Shown: positions 11,050-22,092 of the stretch, one piece after another | Numbering within the stretch: position 1 is the stretch's first letter | Layout of the letters: every line of letters begins with the position of its first letter | Assembly (NCBI GenBank): GCA_963971535.1 | Contig: OZ020585.1 | Location: forward strand, 22,504,005 to 22,568,004 | From: Notolepis coatsorum | Lineage: Eukaryota > Chordata > Actinopteri > Aulopiformes > Paralepididae | Length of the DNA stretch: 64,000 nt | Direction of reading: 5' to 3' | Position numbers and translations under genes: made by a program | The notes under the pieces: model-generated | What the model was told of the DNA's origin: nothing | The model's database searches: none | What the model saw: only the letters and a program-made list of their open reading frames with translations

Positions 11050-11411
11050 TAGGGGTGTAACGGTACACCAAAACCACGGTACGGTACATACCTCGGTTTT
11101 GAAGTCAAGGTTCGGTACGGGTTTTCTGTACAGTGGGGGGAAAGTTTGGCTTTCCATGTTCCACTCAGGGGTGATGGAGTGTGCAGTAACTAATTGTACT
11201 TGTAGGGCTGTCAACGAATATTCTATATTGAAATTAATAATCGACTTGTATTTAATAATAATTATATTAGATTAGAAAAAAACAGCCCCCGGTGGGCGGT
11301 CGTTAGTGGTTAACATACCGGTGTATTCGTTCGGTACACTACACAGCCGTTCGGTACGGTACGTACACATTGAAACGGTTCGGTACGGATACGTGTACCT
11401 TTACACCCCTA
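11050..11411. mobile_element. hAT MITE with 8-bp target duplication
   Basis: The terminal inverted repeat is TAGGGGTGTAA-CGGTACAC on the left and its diverged complement on the right. The perfect 8-bp duplication CAGGACAC flanks it (11042-11049 and 11412-11419). It is 362 bp, non-coding and rich in ggtacgg words. A phrase tagggctgtcaacga at about 11203 may be the end of another hAT element nested inside. Confidence 0.88.
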
Positions 11412-11429
11412 CAGGACACCAAATTGTAC

Positions 11430-11910
11430 TCTTCAGCAATAGTGACCCAGAGAGTACAATGATACTGTATCACCACCAGTAAATATAAGAGCAGAGTGAT
11501 ATATAGCATCTAAGGGCTTAAGGGTGGTAGAAGCAGCATGTCTATATATTACGTCACCATAATCCAAGACAGAATACAGGTTTCAACAATAATTTTTCTA
11601 CTAAACATGGGAAACCAGGTTCTATTTCTATAAAGAAAGCCACGTTTCGTTTGCAGCTTTTTGATGATCAACATGAATTGAACATTGAGGGACACCTGCT
11701 TTCACACTGCTGTCTATCAGAGAGGTAGTTGTGGAACCATCTACATACAAGCATCAGGATCACATCCAATAGTAACAGTCTATAAAAGCAGGGAATGATC
11801 AACTGTATCAAAGGCTTTTGACAGAACAGAGCAACACAAAGTAATTTAGAATGAAAGATGTTGCAGAGATGTTTATGATCGTGACCCGGACGTACGTAGG
11901 AATGAATTTG
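11430..11910 (-). pseudogene. L2-like LINE reverse transcriptase remnant
   Basis: Minus-strand translation in several frames gives AFDTVDHSLLL, then RWFHNYLSDRQQC, then GFLYRNRTWFP and SVLDYGDVIYRHAAS. These are ordered landmarks of a fish non-LTR RT and its C-terminal region. An internal deletion removes the YADD segment, and stops break the frame. Confidence 0.75.
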
Positions 11911-12423
11911 GCAAGCGGGACGAAAGCGGGTGCTCACTCCCATGGGCCCCTCTTCTTACTGGGGATCCCCAATAGAGTGGCCTCCCCTTTCTTGGCAGCC
12001 TGCAGGAGTCACAAAGACACGTTGAATTAGGGCTGGGAGGTATACCCAATATGAAGGTCTAACATCAAAGATCCATGCAAGGGTATGGACTTTTACTATA
12101 CAGTCATCCACGATATACACATATTGTAAAGAAAATGTATGCCAACGGGACCCCCCGCCCCTTCTGAAAACAAAAAGTACTTTCCGTTCTTTTCTTTTAC
12201 AGGACTATTTTCTTATCTACATTCCATTTCCATTGTATATATTTTCTCTGTTTGACAGGAACCCTCTGTAGATCAGTTTTATTACAGAGTAGGGCCCAAA
12301 GCCTCTCGCCATAGTCATGACCCATGCACTGGCATAGGGAATTGGTCCCTGGGCGCCGCACTGTGGCTAGCCCACTGCTCTTAAAAGAGATATGTGTTAA
12401 ATGTAGAGGACAGATTCCTTTTA
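11911..12423. other. Mostly unclassified, with a hAT-end-like phrase
   Basis: A phrase tagggctgggaggtatac at about 12026 looks like the terminal repeat of a common fish hAT/MITE group, but no partner end was found. Nothing else is recognised. Confidence 0.3.
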
Positions 12424-12509
12424 TACGCTCTCTGTAATAAAGATATTCTAATTGTAAAAAAAAAAATATAATAATCTCCTCGTGAACCCACGAACGACTC
12501 TCTCCTCAC

Positions 12510-14351
12510 CTTCTCCTCTTTGACTTGGATCTTTTTCATTTTATGCTCCTCCCACTGTCTGCCGATATAGGCCAAAACCGATTCACCCCTCACATGGAAG
12601 TCAGAGCCATGGCTGGTCAGCCATAGCTCTGTCGCCAAACGAAGCTCCTCCTCCAGCTGATGACAGAGGTTCAAAAGGTTAAAATATATTTTCTGTAGTA
12701 TTCCTTTATCAAATCAGAAAGTGTCAACGTACCGGTATATTGTTTTGCGTTCTCGAAAATGATGTGACTCAATCAACCATCCATTCTGGCAATTGGTCAT
12801 TCCATTGCATTACCCAACTACATGGCAACATTAAACCCAAACCTAAGATCTGCCACAGAAAGCACAACATTTACCCAGGCACATATCTATATATTTATTG
12901 CACTGCACTATTTTACTCGTCTATTCTATTTTACTCTTTATTATTGTCCATTTGAAAACTGCCATAGAATCAAACTATAAACAAGATGGCATATTGGGAT
13001 GTTTGATCCCAATGTGAAAAATGATGATTTGTATGTCTGCACTTTGTGCCCATCTTTTTTGCTGCTGTGAAGCACTGAGCTGCAATTATTGTATGAAGGT
13101 GCTATACAAATAGAGTATTATATATACACATATCCATTTCCCCAAGGGGATTGATAAAGAAACACTTGACTTAGTCTACCATTTAGAAAATAGTATTTTC
13201 CTCGACATCCTTGACCATAAAATGGAAAATAAAATTACATCACAATAAAGGGAAGCAGAAGTTAATTGACCAGATTGAAAAGAAAAAGAGCAGACCAGCT
13301 GTGGACAAAGTGGTGGTTAGTGTGCTTGTCTCACCTTTGGGAGCATCCTCTGAACCTTCGCCCTCTCCTTGGCTTCTTTGAGAAGAGCTCCCCCACGGTT
13401 GGAGAAGCGGTTGGGGTCGTTGGCCCTCTTCTACACAGGAAATAAAAGACAGGAGCGGTGGGGGGGGGGGGGGAAGAGGGTTTTCAATGCGCGGTTCCCA
13501 GGCTCAAGCTGGTGGGAAAACAAAGGTTATCCTATAACCCTAGTTATACGAGTAGATAGCGAGCGCTCTGCTCTGTTGGAATATTCACCATCACATACTG
13601 TGACTAATGAAATATAACAAAGATTATCCTATAACCCTAGATAGCTCGGCTCTGCTGGAATATAAGAGCGGAGCAGAGCGGAGAGCCCGACAAATGTACC
13701 CGCTGAGGTCCTCTACAACCATCAGAATACCGGGGAGGGTCTGGGACAGGACACAGACTGCGAAAGAGGGGACAGCACCCAACAAACGAACTTTGGGTGG
13801 CTCCCACCCAAAGTGGAACCCAATCTGAGCATGACATAAGAGCAAAATGGCTGCCGTGTGAATATGGTCAATTCTCTGCTTCCAATAACTCACAAATTGG
13901 AAAATACCAGTGTTCGTTTTCTGACTAAATCAAATGGGCTTGTTAATAAAAAAAAAAATGTGGACCATCCCTTTAACTTAAACCACCTGCCAACTGTTCC
14001 ATTTTGGCTGTGGCTGTTAAGTAGGGCAGTCCAGCAAGCCATTTCGGCCCACAGCCAGCCTGTCCCAATAAGACTTTGTATTTTTTTTTTTAAACGACCG
14101 TGGTTACTAAGAAATGTAATTTGCTGGTGAAATACATGGCGAGTCCATAAACAGTGGTGGTTTAATTGAAAAGTGAGTTTTATAAACCCCCTCCAAAGAA
14201 GCCTGATCAGTTACCTCAAAGTCCTGGAAGAGAGCGAAGTTCTTCTCCCAGCGCTGCAGCGTTCCCAGTAGGGGTTTGGCCTGGTCATAATAAGCCTGGA
14301 CCCTCAGCAGTTCAGCGTCATGGAGCACCAGCAGCTCCTCAGTGAAGCTGG
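12510..14351 (-). pseudogene. prc1: PRC1-like gene fragment, three exons, copy 1
   Basis: On the minus strand there are three exons with correct GT-AG borders: 14351-14215 (137 bp), 13430-13335 (96 bp) and 12656-12510 (147 bp), with consistent phases. They encode segments starting SFTEELLVLHDAELL, KRANDPNRFSNRGGALLKEA and LEEELRLATELW, ending IGRQWEEHKMKK. This matches the central spectrin-like region of PRC1/Ase1, the antiparallel microtubule bundler of the spindle midzone. No stop codon interrupts any exon. The rest of PRC1 (N-terminal coiled coil, C-terminal tail) is not visible in the window. So this is either a captured gene fragment or part of a gene with very large introns. Confidence 0.82.
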
Positions 14352-14483
14352 CTGTGGAAAGGAGAGACACAGGGGGTTAAGAAGTGAGCATTTTAGTGAT
14401 GTCACCATTAAATCGACTGAATCTAATAAATCGTTTACAAAAGAAAAATCTGCAAATGATTACAAATATTTCATTGGTGGCAG

Positions 14484-14844
14484 TTAACCCCTTAATCCGG
14501 TACGAGATTTATTTCACGTCATAAATATTAATTAATGTTCCTAACGGTTAACCCCATCAAAACAGCAGTGTATATTTTCAGCCCTACGTTTGTTTAGCTT
14601 ATGATTCTAAGAGTTCTAAGATTCTAGCGAAATATGAGCTTATAAAAATCTCTGCGCATTGCACCAGAAACCGGATGATTTAGACGCGAGGAAATGACGG
14701 CGTCATGAAATCGGTGTACTCTAAGAAAGAGGAGACCCAGGGCTTTCGATGGAGATCGAAATTTCATAAAACTACACACTACAAAACTCGCACCAGCCGC
14801 TGTCAAAGCTGCAGCCGGCTGACGTGAAAAAATTCATTGACGTT
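14484..14844. repeat. piggyBac-like terminal fragment
   Basis: TTAA at 14484 is followed by ccccttaatccggtacgaga and a cgtcataaat phrase. This is close to the TTAA end at 33216 (cctcttccacccgtgcg ... cgtcataaat). No opposite end is identified. It is present again in the second duplication unit from about 16905. Confidence 0.4.
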
Positions 14845-17264
14845 TACGCTCTCTGTAATAAAGATATTCTAATTGTAAAAAAAATATATATAATAATCTC
14901 CTCGTGAACCCACGAACGACTCTCTCCTCACCTTCTCCTCTTTGACTTGGATCTTTTTCATTTTATGCTCCTCCCACTGTCTGCCGATATAGGCCAAAAC
15001 CGATTCACCCCTCACATGGAAGTCAGAGCCATGGCTGGTCAGCCATAGCTCTGTCGCCAAACGAAGCTCCTCCTCCAGCTGATGACAGAGGTTCAAAAGG
15101 TTAAAATATATTTGCTGTAGTATTCCTTTATCAAATCAGAAAGTGTCAACGTACCGGTATATTGTTTTGCGTTCTCGAAAATGATGTGACTCAATCAACC
15201 ATCCATTCTGGCAATTGGTCATTCCATTGCATTACCCAACTACATGGCAACATTAAACCCAAACCTAAGATCTGCCACAGAAAGCACAACATTTACCCAG
15301 GCACATATCTATATATTTATTGCACTGCACTATTTTACTCGTCTATTCTATTTTACTCTTTATTATTGTCCATTTGAAAACTGCCATAGAATCAAACTAT
15401 AAACAAGATGGCATATTGGGATGTTTGATCCCAATGTGAAAAATGATGATTTGTATGTCTGCACTTTGTGCCCATCTTTTTTGCTGCTGTGACGCACTGA
15501 GCTGCAATTATTGTATGAAGGTGCTATACAAATAGAGTATTATATATACACATATCCATTTCCCCAAGGGGATTGATAAAGAAACACTTGACTTAGTCTA
15601 CCATTTAGAAAATAGTATTTTCCTCGACATCCTTGACCATAAAATGGAAAATAAAATTACATCACAATAAAGGGAAGCAGAAGTTAATTGACCAGATTGA
15701 AAAGAAAAAGAGCAGACCAGCTGTGGACAAAGTGGTGGTTAGTGTGCTTGTCTCACCTTTGGGAGCATCCTCTGAACCTTCGCCCTCTCCTTGGCTTCTT
15801 TGAGAAGAGCTCCCCCACGGTTGGAGAAGCGGTTGGGGTCGTTGGCCCTCTTCTACACAGGAAATAAAAGACAGGAGCGGTGGGGGGGGGGGGAAGAGGG
15901 TTTTCAATGCGCGGTTCCCAGGCTCAAGCTGGTGGGAAAACAAAGGTTATCCTATAACCCTAGTTATACGAGTAGATAGCGAGCGCTCTGCTCTGTTGGA
16001 ATATTCACCATCACATACTGTGACTAATGAAATATAACAAAGATTATCCTATAACCCTAGATAGCTCGGCTCTGCTGGAATATAAGAGCGGAGCAGAGCG
16101 GAGAGCCCGACAAATGTACCCGCTGAGGTCCTCTACAACCATCAGAATACCGGGGAGGGTCTGGGACAGGACACAGACTGCGAAAGAGGGGACAGCACCC
16201 AACAAACGAACTTTGGGTGGCTCCCACCCAAAGTGGAACCCAATCTGAGCATGACATAAGAGCAAAATGGCTGCCGTGTGAATATGGTCAATTCTCTGCT
16301 TCCAATAACTCACAAATTGGAAAATACCAGTGTTCGTTTTCTGACTAAATCAAATGGGCTTGTTAATAAAAAAAAAAATGTGGACCATCCCTTTAACTTA
16401 AACCACCTGCCAACTGTTCCATTTTGGCTGTGGCTGTTAAGTAGGGCAGTCCAGCAAGCCATTTCGGCCCACAGCCAGCCTGTCCCAATAAGACTTTGTA
16501 TTTTTTTTTTAAACGACCGTGGTTACTAAGAAATGTAATTTGCTGGTGAAATACATGGCGAGTCCATAAACAGTGGTGGTTTAATTGAAAAGTGAGTTTT
16601 ATAAACCCCCTCCAAAGAAGCCTGATCAGTTACCTCAAAGTCTTGGAAGAGAGCGAAGTTCTTCTCCCAGCGCTGCAGCGTTCCCAGTAGGGGTTTGGCC
16701 TGGTCATAATAAGCCTGGACCCTCAGCAGTTCAGCGTCATGGAGCACCAGCAGCTCCTCAGTGAAGCTGGCTGTGGAAAGGAGAGACACAGGGGGTTAAG
16801 AAGTGAGCATTTTAGTGATGTCACCATTAAATCGACTGAATCTAATAAATCGTTTACAAAAGAAAAATCTGCAAATGATTACAAATATTTCATTGGTGGC
16901 AGTTAACCCCTTAATCCGGTACGAGATTTATTTCACGTCATAAATATTAATTAATGTTCCTAACGGTTAACCCCATCAAAACAGCAGTGTATATTTTCAG
17001 CCCTACGTTTGTTTAGCTTATGATTCTAAGAGTTCTAAGATTCTAGCGAAATATGAGCTTATAAAAATCTCTGCGCATTGCACCAGAAACCGGATGATTT
17101 AGACGCGAGGAAATGACGGCGTCATGAAATCGGTGTACTCTAAGAAAGAGGAGACCCAGGGCTTTCGATGGAGATAGAAATTTCATAAAACTACACACTA
17201 CAAAACTCGCACCAGCCGCTGTCAAAGCTGCAGCCGGCTGACGTGAAAAAAATTCATTGACGTT
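14845..17264. repeat. Tandem duplication, unit 2 (2420 bp)
   Basis: This is the second copy of the PRC1-fragment unit, differing from unit 1 by only a handful of bases. One exon difference seen is a synonymous change (plus-strand c14232 to t16651). Its right edge is where a family 2 SINE later inserted. Confidence 0.95.
14932..16770 (-). pseudogene. prc1: PRC1-like gene fragment, three exons, copy 2
   Basis: The exons are 16770-16634, 15852-15757 and 15078-14932, with the same lengths, phases and splice sites as copy 1. All three remain open. If the region were transcribed on the minus strand, six in-phase exons could be joined in series, since the last exon ends in phase 0 but the first begins in phase 2. 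Joining unit 2 to unit 1 would therefore shift the frame unless exons were skipped. Expression cannot be judged from sequence. Confidence 0.82.
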
Positions 17265-17690
17265 TTTCTCCCATCCCAATGTTAGTCGTTATGCCAATTC
17301 CCAATCCCCTTCCTGGTCGTTGCGCACTCTAACCCCTACCGTCGGTCCGGGAGGGCGGAGACTAACACATGCTTCCTCCGACACATGTGTACCCAGCCCA
17401 CTGCTTCTTTTCACCTGGCAGCGCAGACTCTCACTGGGAGAGTGTAACGCGTGGAAGGTCACACTACCTCTTAGATCCTTCCCTTGCTGTGCAGGCGCCC
17501 CGACCGAACTGTAGGAGTCACTGTTTACAACGACCAGGACACACCCTCGCCGGGTTTCCCACCCGCTAACACTGCAAATTGTGTTAGTATGGATGGTCGG
17601 CCAACCCGGAAGCACCACAGCTGAATTCGATCCCACCGTCTCTGTGGTGGTAGACAGACGCTTAGTCCGCTGCTCTACCCGGCCGCCCAC
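17265..17690 (-). mobile_element. SINE family 2, copy 2
   Basis: The flanking target duplication is attgacgtt (17256-17264 and 17691-17699). The minus strand starts ggcggccgggtagagcagcg with B-box gaattcgatcccacc-like sequence. It inserted after the tandem duplication, because only unit 2 carries it at this edge. Confidence 0.85.
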
Positions 17691-17699
17691 ATTGACGTT

Positions 17700-18423
17700 A
17701 TTTTTGCGATTATATTATTATATGAACGTTATTGCCATAAAATACAACATAGTTTCTTTACCTTTCTGTGAACGTCTAGGAAAGAAACCAGTCACAATCT
17801 GGTGAAAAGTGGCAGAGCTATGGACACTATACAAAAGTAACTGTAACTGTACTAGCGGTCTTTGTGACAGTTACCATCTTCCTGGACTCTTACTTGAAAC
17901 AGCAATGTGCAATATTATACCTACTGTAGACTTCAGTAGGCAATTTGATTTGTTTTGTTATTCTTATTCGTGACCTGTTCCGTCTAAATGGTTAATGTTG
18001 AGCGATTTGCAGTGTCAAATTTCCCTCAGGATAATAAAAGTATTTCTATTCTATTCTTCGCTGCCCTGTAACGGGCACCTGGTGGTACTAAATCCAGATT
18101 TAACTCTGCCATTGGAAAGAGATTTGGCCCGATCCATAATAAGGTCATTTATAGGCCTGATATTCTATATTCATATTTCAAATTGCATGTGTCGGGATTG
18201 CAAACTCAGTACTGCATATACAAAACTTCATGTAAATCATCTTCCCTTTATTAATTTGCTTAGATTTTTAGTACACTTGATCTCAAGAAGGTGCTGAATT
18301 TCTCACGTCTGGCCAATGTTAGCATGGTGTTATTCACCATCAAAGATGCATATTTTTTTAATAAAATTTATATTCTCCTTGGATTCATTACATTGTCAAG
18401 CATAGTAACAGACACAATATTTC
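17700..18423. other. Unclassified; right part is a shared interspersed repeat
   Basis: No coding frame is recognised. The block 18226-18423 (catcttccctttattaattt ... gtaacagacacaatatttct) recurs, diverged, at 27101-27270, so it is an old dispersed repeat of unknown class. Confidence 0.4.
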
Positions 18424-18923
18424 TGATTGATTGATTGAAAAGTTTATTAACAGATTGCAGAATGGGTACAGTACAGTACAGCTCAATACATACAATTGTT
18501 AAGAGGATGCAGACCTGAGAAAGACTTTCGTCTTGTTTCCATCAGGGTCCCCCATTTTCAATTCATCATATGACACACATGACATACAGATAGACAGTAC
18601 TGCTACATCTATACATTTATGACATACCAGATTTTCAAATACAGTACTGTTTGTGATACTAAAAAAAATCCAGAAGAAGAGTATATACATTTGACATAGA
18701 AACTGTGCATTGGGGGAGGTTGGGTAGGTGGTGTGGGGCTGTACATTGGAGGTGGGGGGGGGGGGGGGGGGACACTGTACATTGGAATACTGACATACAT
18801 TTGACATGGAAACTGTACATTGGAGGAGGTTGGGTAGGTGGGGTGGGGTTGGGTGGGGCTGTACATTGGAATACTGACAAAGCCATGCTTGGTCTTTATT
18901 GTACAACTGGGTTAGGACATTCA
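18424..18923 (-). mobile_element. L2-like LINE, 3' UTR-only copy
   Basis: It begins with a tgat repeat and aaaagtttattaacagattg, then the same 3' UTR as the LINE at 4028-4560, including the runs of G and the gtacattgga phrases. It is truncated before the coding region. Confidence 0.85.
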
Positions 18924-18924
18924 C

Positions 18925-19140
18925 AGCGTCGCGGAGCATTCAGCCTGCTGGCTACACAGCTTGTCGGTGTGCTGGAGCCTGGAGCCAGCTACCGTTAGCT
19001 TGCAGAGGCTCCAGCACACCGACAAGCTGTGTAGCCAGCTACCGTTAGCTTGCAGAGGCTCCAGCACACCGACAAGCTGTGTAGCCAGCAGGCTGAATGC
19101 TCCGCGACGCTGGTTGAAGTGGGTCTAGGTAGCCAGCAGG
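18925..19140. repeat. Palindrome and direct-repeat cluster
   Basis: A 57-bp arm at 18925-18981 (cagcgtcgcggagcattcag ... tgctggagcct) is repeated inverted at 19055-19111. A 60-bp direct repeat around gctaccgttagcttgcagag occurs twice between them. A partial third arm (agcaggctgaatgctccgcg) follows at about 19132. Such a DNA could form a cruciform. Confidence 0.85.
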
Positions 19141-19189
19141 CTGAATGCTCCGCGACGCTCCGGTTGCTAACGCCGGTCGCCGGCTGGTG

Positions 19190-19500
19190 CTAACTAGCTA
19201 GCCATCGCTCCCGAGAGCTAACGCCGGTCCCCGGCTGGTGCCAACTAGCTAGCGATCGCTCCCGAGAGCTAACGCCGGTCTGTCTGTCGAAGACCGAGGG
19301 AACCGCGTCCGGCTTCAGCTGATTAGTGGTCTTCTGGACAAACCTTCCACCCCCAACAACATAATCCGAGGCAATGAAGTGTTTGCTGCAGATCCTCCTT
19401 CCCTGTCCAACAGGCTGGTCGCGCCGCCTGAGTGCAGCCAGCCCGAGCCAACATGCCAACAACACTGTTTTTTTCACTGGTAGTTTGTGGAAATTAACCA
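19190..19500 (-). pseudogene. THAP-domain exon
   Basis: The minus-strand frame reads NFHKLPVKK, a W-x-LAALRRRDQ segment, RICSKHFIASDYV, and LKPDAVPSVF. These are the second half of a THAP zinc finger (W, C-x2-H, and the AVPxxF box). The first cysteine pair would be on a separate upstream exon; a splice-acceptor-like ...ggaaag lies just before it. The C-terminal part is a 19-residue direct repeat (SSRERSLASWHQPGTGV-type), ending in a stop. THAP fingers occur in P-element-like and Kolobok transposases and in host THAP genes; which one this is cannot be told. Confidence 0.6.
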
Positions 19501-19654
19501 ACTTTCCTCTCTCTCACATGGTAAAATTAGTTTGAACAGCCAGGAGCAATACAAACAGAACCACCGCGGTCCCGTTGTTTTGTAGGCAACATTTTATTTA
19601 CTGACTGACCCATTCACTATAGGCAGCTAACCAGCAGTGTATAAACCCAACCAG

Positions 19655-19700
19655 TGGCATGACGTCAGCCATGACGTCAGCAACAAAATGGCGGCGCCCA
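19655..19700. promoter_or_regulatory. Two CRE sites next to a YY1 consensus
   Basis: Palindromic TGACGTCA occurs twice, 12 bp apart (19660-19667 and 19672-19679), followed by AAAATGGCGGC (19685-19695), a full YY1 consensus. This is a typical TATA-less vertebrate promoter layout, upstream of the THAP exon on the minus strand or of the hAT C-terminal exon on the plus strand. Confidence 0.4.
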
Positions 19701-20002
19701 TGTTGAAAACAGGGATATTATATTTGATTTTTCAGACAAATAAGATAGATTTCACATTTGATTATAGAACCCTGTCTTACACAAGGTACACAACAAACAA
19801 ACTAGGATCACATTGCTCACTGCTTCATTTCCACTTTAAACCCTGCTTTCGACCAGGCTCAAACTTTTGGATCTGTTGTCATGGTGATTTGGACAATCCA
19901 GGTACGGGGAGCCGGAAAGTCCGGCTTAAGTCAGACTTAACCGAAAGTTATCCGGCTAACTCAGTTATCCAGGTACGGGGAACGGGGCCCAGGGAAGCCG
20001 AG

Positions 20003-20466
20003 AACAACAACAACTCGCTCTTGGGAATGTTTGAGGCAATCATGGAAGAAAACACAGATGCTGCAACTGAACATGACGACAGCAGAGTGGATGCGGACGT
20101 AAGCGTATATTTTATTTTAATGTTTTATGAACACTGTATAACTTGTGTTATGGAACCGGTAGAACATCATCGTAATTAGATCCCGTTCTTCTGTGCTTTT
20201 GTTTTTACTCTTAGCTCCGGTCCTATCTGTTGGAGCCCACGCTTCCCATGAGCCGTTGCCCGCTGGAATACTGGCGTAGCAACCAGTCCCGTTACGAGTG
20301 CCTGGCCCAACTTGCTCGTAAATTTCTGTCAGCGCCTTGCACTAGCGTTGACTCTGAGCGTTTGTTTTCTGCTGCTGGACACGTGATGACTGAGCAAAGG
20401 AACCGACTCGCATGCGAGAAGGCAGAGATGCTAATCTTCATTAAAAAAAATCTCCCACTGATTTGA
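20003..20466 (+). pseudogene. hAT transposase, C-terminal dimerisation region, two exons
   Basis: The first exon, open to 20098, ends NNNNSLLGMFEAIMEE ... RVDAD at a GTAAGC donor. The acceptor ...ctcttag precedes 20215 and continues in phase with LRSYLLEPTLPM, CPLEYWRSN, SAPCTSVDSERLFSAAG and RNRLACEKAEMLIFIKKN, stopping at 20466. This is the classic hAT C-terminal (hATC) dimerisation domain with the conserved S-x2-ERLFS-AG box. It is in the same family and strand as the BED half at 1727. The 5' boundary with foreign DNA is at about 19995. Confidence 0.85.
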
Positions 20467-21121
20467 CCAGAATTTAAAAAAAAACAGTAGAAGAGTTACC
20501 AAAAAAATAACAATACAGGGTCAAACATGAATCTATCTGTCTCGCTCTCTCTCTCTCTCCCTCTCTTTGAGAAAAAAAAATGAAAACTTGAAAGTTTGAA
20601 ACCTCAATGCTTTAGTAGTTTAGTGGAAAAAAAGGGTTCACTCACTGTCATTTATATTGATTAAATTATAAGTAATATTAATCCTTTGTTCTGTAAAATG
20701 ACTTTGTTACTGTGTGGAACTTGTTTCAGTAGCTTATTTGTTTTTGATACTGTGAGGAATGCACTTTTTCAGTTTGTTTGTATACTTTACATAGACATAT
20801 CTGACTGCCAGTATTTAATTTGAATCCCAGGCTTATGCAAAGATTTGCAACAGTTCTAGAGGCCTTTATTTAATTTTTACATCACTGAGGCCCTGTTTAG
20901 ACGAAAACGCTAGCAGGTGAATCCGCAAAAATATTTTTTCGGATGTGCCTTTCGTTTATACGGAAACGGCGTTTTTACGGGGTGAAACCGCAAAAAAGTG
21001 AGACTACCTTCCAGGGTGGAATTCCTAGAAACTATAAACCTTTGCGCTATCATCTAAACTGTCAAACCGCATAAAACGATGACGAAAGGGTTGTCAAGGC
21101 TCTCGTCGCGCTTACTGCTTA

Positions 21122-22092
21122 TGGTGCGTTCACGTCAGGTGGGAAGAAGCGGACGAACCAGATGACATCTCGTTGCTACAACTAGGAAGCATTCACGCGT
21201 TGAACTCGAGGAAACGCCCACATCCAAGATGGCGATCTTATGGTGCGTTCACGTCAGGTGGGAAGAAGCGGAAGAACCAGCTTCCGACTGGGAAAAGCCA
21301 TTCACGTCAGCCTCCTAGTGGTAATTCCTACTAGGTCATATGGGAGTTTTTTATATACCCCGATATCTCCCACTTCGCGTCCCGAAATGCGGAAGTATCA
21401 ACCATCATGGCAGCAAGCTTGACGGCGATGTCGGCAATACAAGGTAAATACAAATCAAAATGATCACTTTGATCACATAATCAGAATAATACAATCATAC
21501 TGTTGTACTCTTCATATGAAAAACGAGCTATACTTGCTGCTGTTCGTCTACAGTTGATTTTAACGTAACTTGTTAACGACTTGTAGCAATAGGTTAGCAG
21601 TAGGCTAAGATCGCCATCTTGGATGTGGGCGTTTCCTCGAGTTCAACGCGTGAATGCTTCCTAGTTGTAGCAACGAGATGTCATCTGGTTCGTCCGCTTC
21701 TTCCCACCTGACGTGAACGCACCATTAGCCTACTGCTAACCTATTGCTACAAGTCGTTAACAAGTTACGTTAAAATCAACTGTAGACGAACAGCAGCAAG
21801 TATAGCTCGTTTTTCATATGAAGAGTACAGCAGTATGATTGTATTATTCTGATTATGTGATCAAAGTGATCATTTTGATTTGTATTTACCTTGTATTGCC
21901 GACATCGCCGTCAAGCTTGCTGCCATGATGGTTGATACTTCCGCATCTCGGGACGCGAAGTGGGAGATATCGGGGTATATAAAAAACTCCCATATGACCT
22001 AGTAGGAATTACCACTAGGAGGCTGACGTGAATGGCTTTTCCCAGTCGGAAGCTGGTTCTTCCGCTTCTTCCCACCTGACGTGAACGCACCA
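21122..22092. mobile_element. TTA-target MITE, outer copy split by its own sibling
   Basis: Inverted ends TGGTGCGTTCACGTCAGG are flanked by TTA on both sides (21119-21121 and 22093-22095). Its two halves are 21122-21240 and 21725-22092. The 3-bp TTA target suggests the PIF/Harbinger superfamily. It has no coding capacity; the short frame starting at 21240 is the MITE itself. Confidence 0.85.
21241..21724. mobile_element. TTA-target MITE, inner copy in opposite orientation
   Basis: This is the same 484-bp MITE as the outer copy but reversed. It is flanked by TTA (21238-21240 and 21725-21727) and inserted in the outer copy. The result is an A-B-A'-B' arrangement with almost perfect complementarity. 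A shorter relative lies at 37618. Confidence 0.88.

Larger units (their letters stand above)
12424..14844. repeat. Tandem duplication, unit 1 (2421 bp)
   Basis: This unit is followed directly by a near-identical second unit. Differences seen by eye are a few homopolymer lengths and scattered single bases. It contains three PRC1-like exons with their introns and, at the right edge, a piggyBac-like end. The join between units (attgacgtt then tacgctctct) is the end-to-start junction expected of a head-to-tail duplication. Confidence 0.95.

Noticed and set aside
12740..12955. 71-codon frame repeated at 15162
   Set aside because: It is intronic in the PRC1 fragment, on the opposite strand, without domain features, and is duplicated only because the whole unit is.
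21240..21422. 60-codon frame repeated at 21911-22093
   Set aside because: It is the MITE sequence itself read on either strand.
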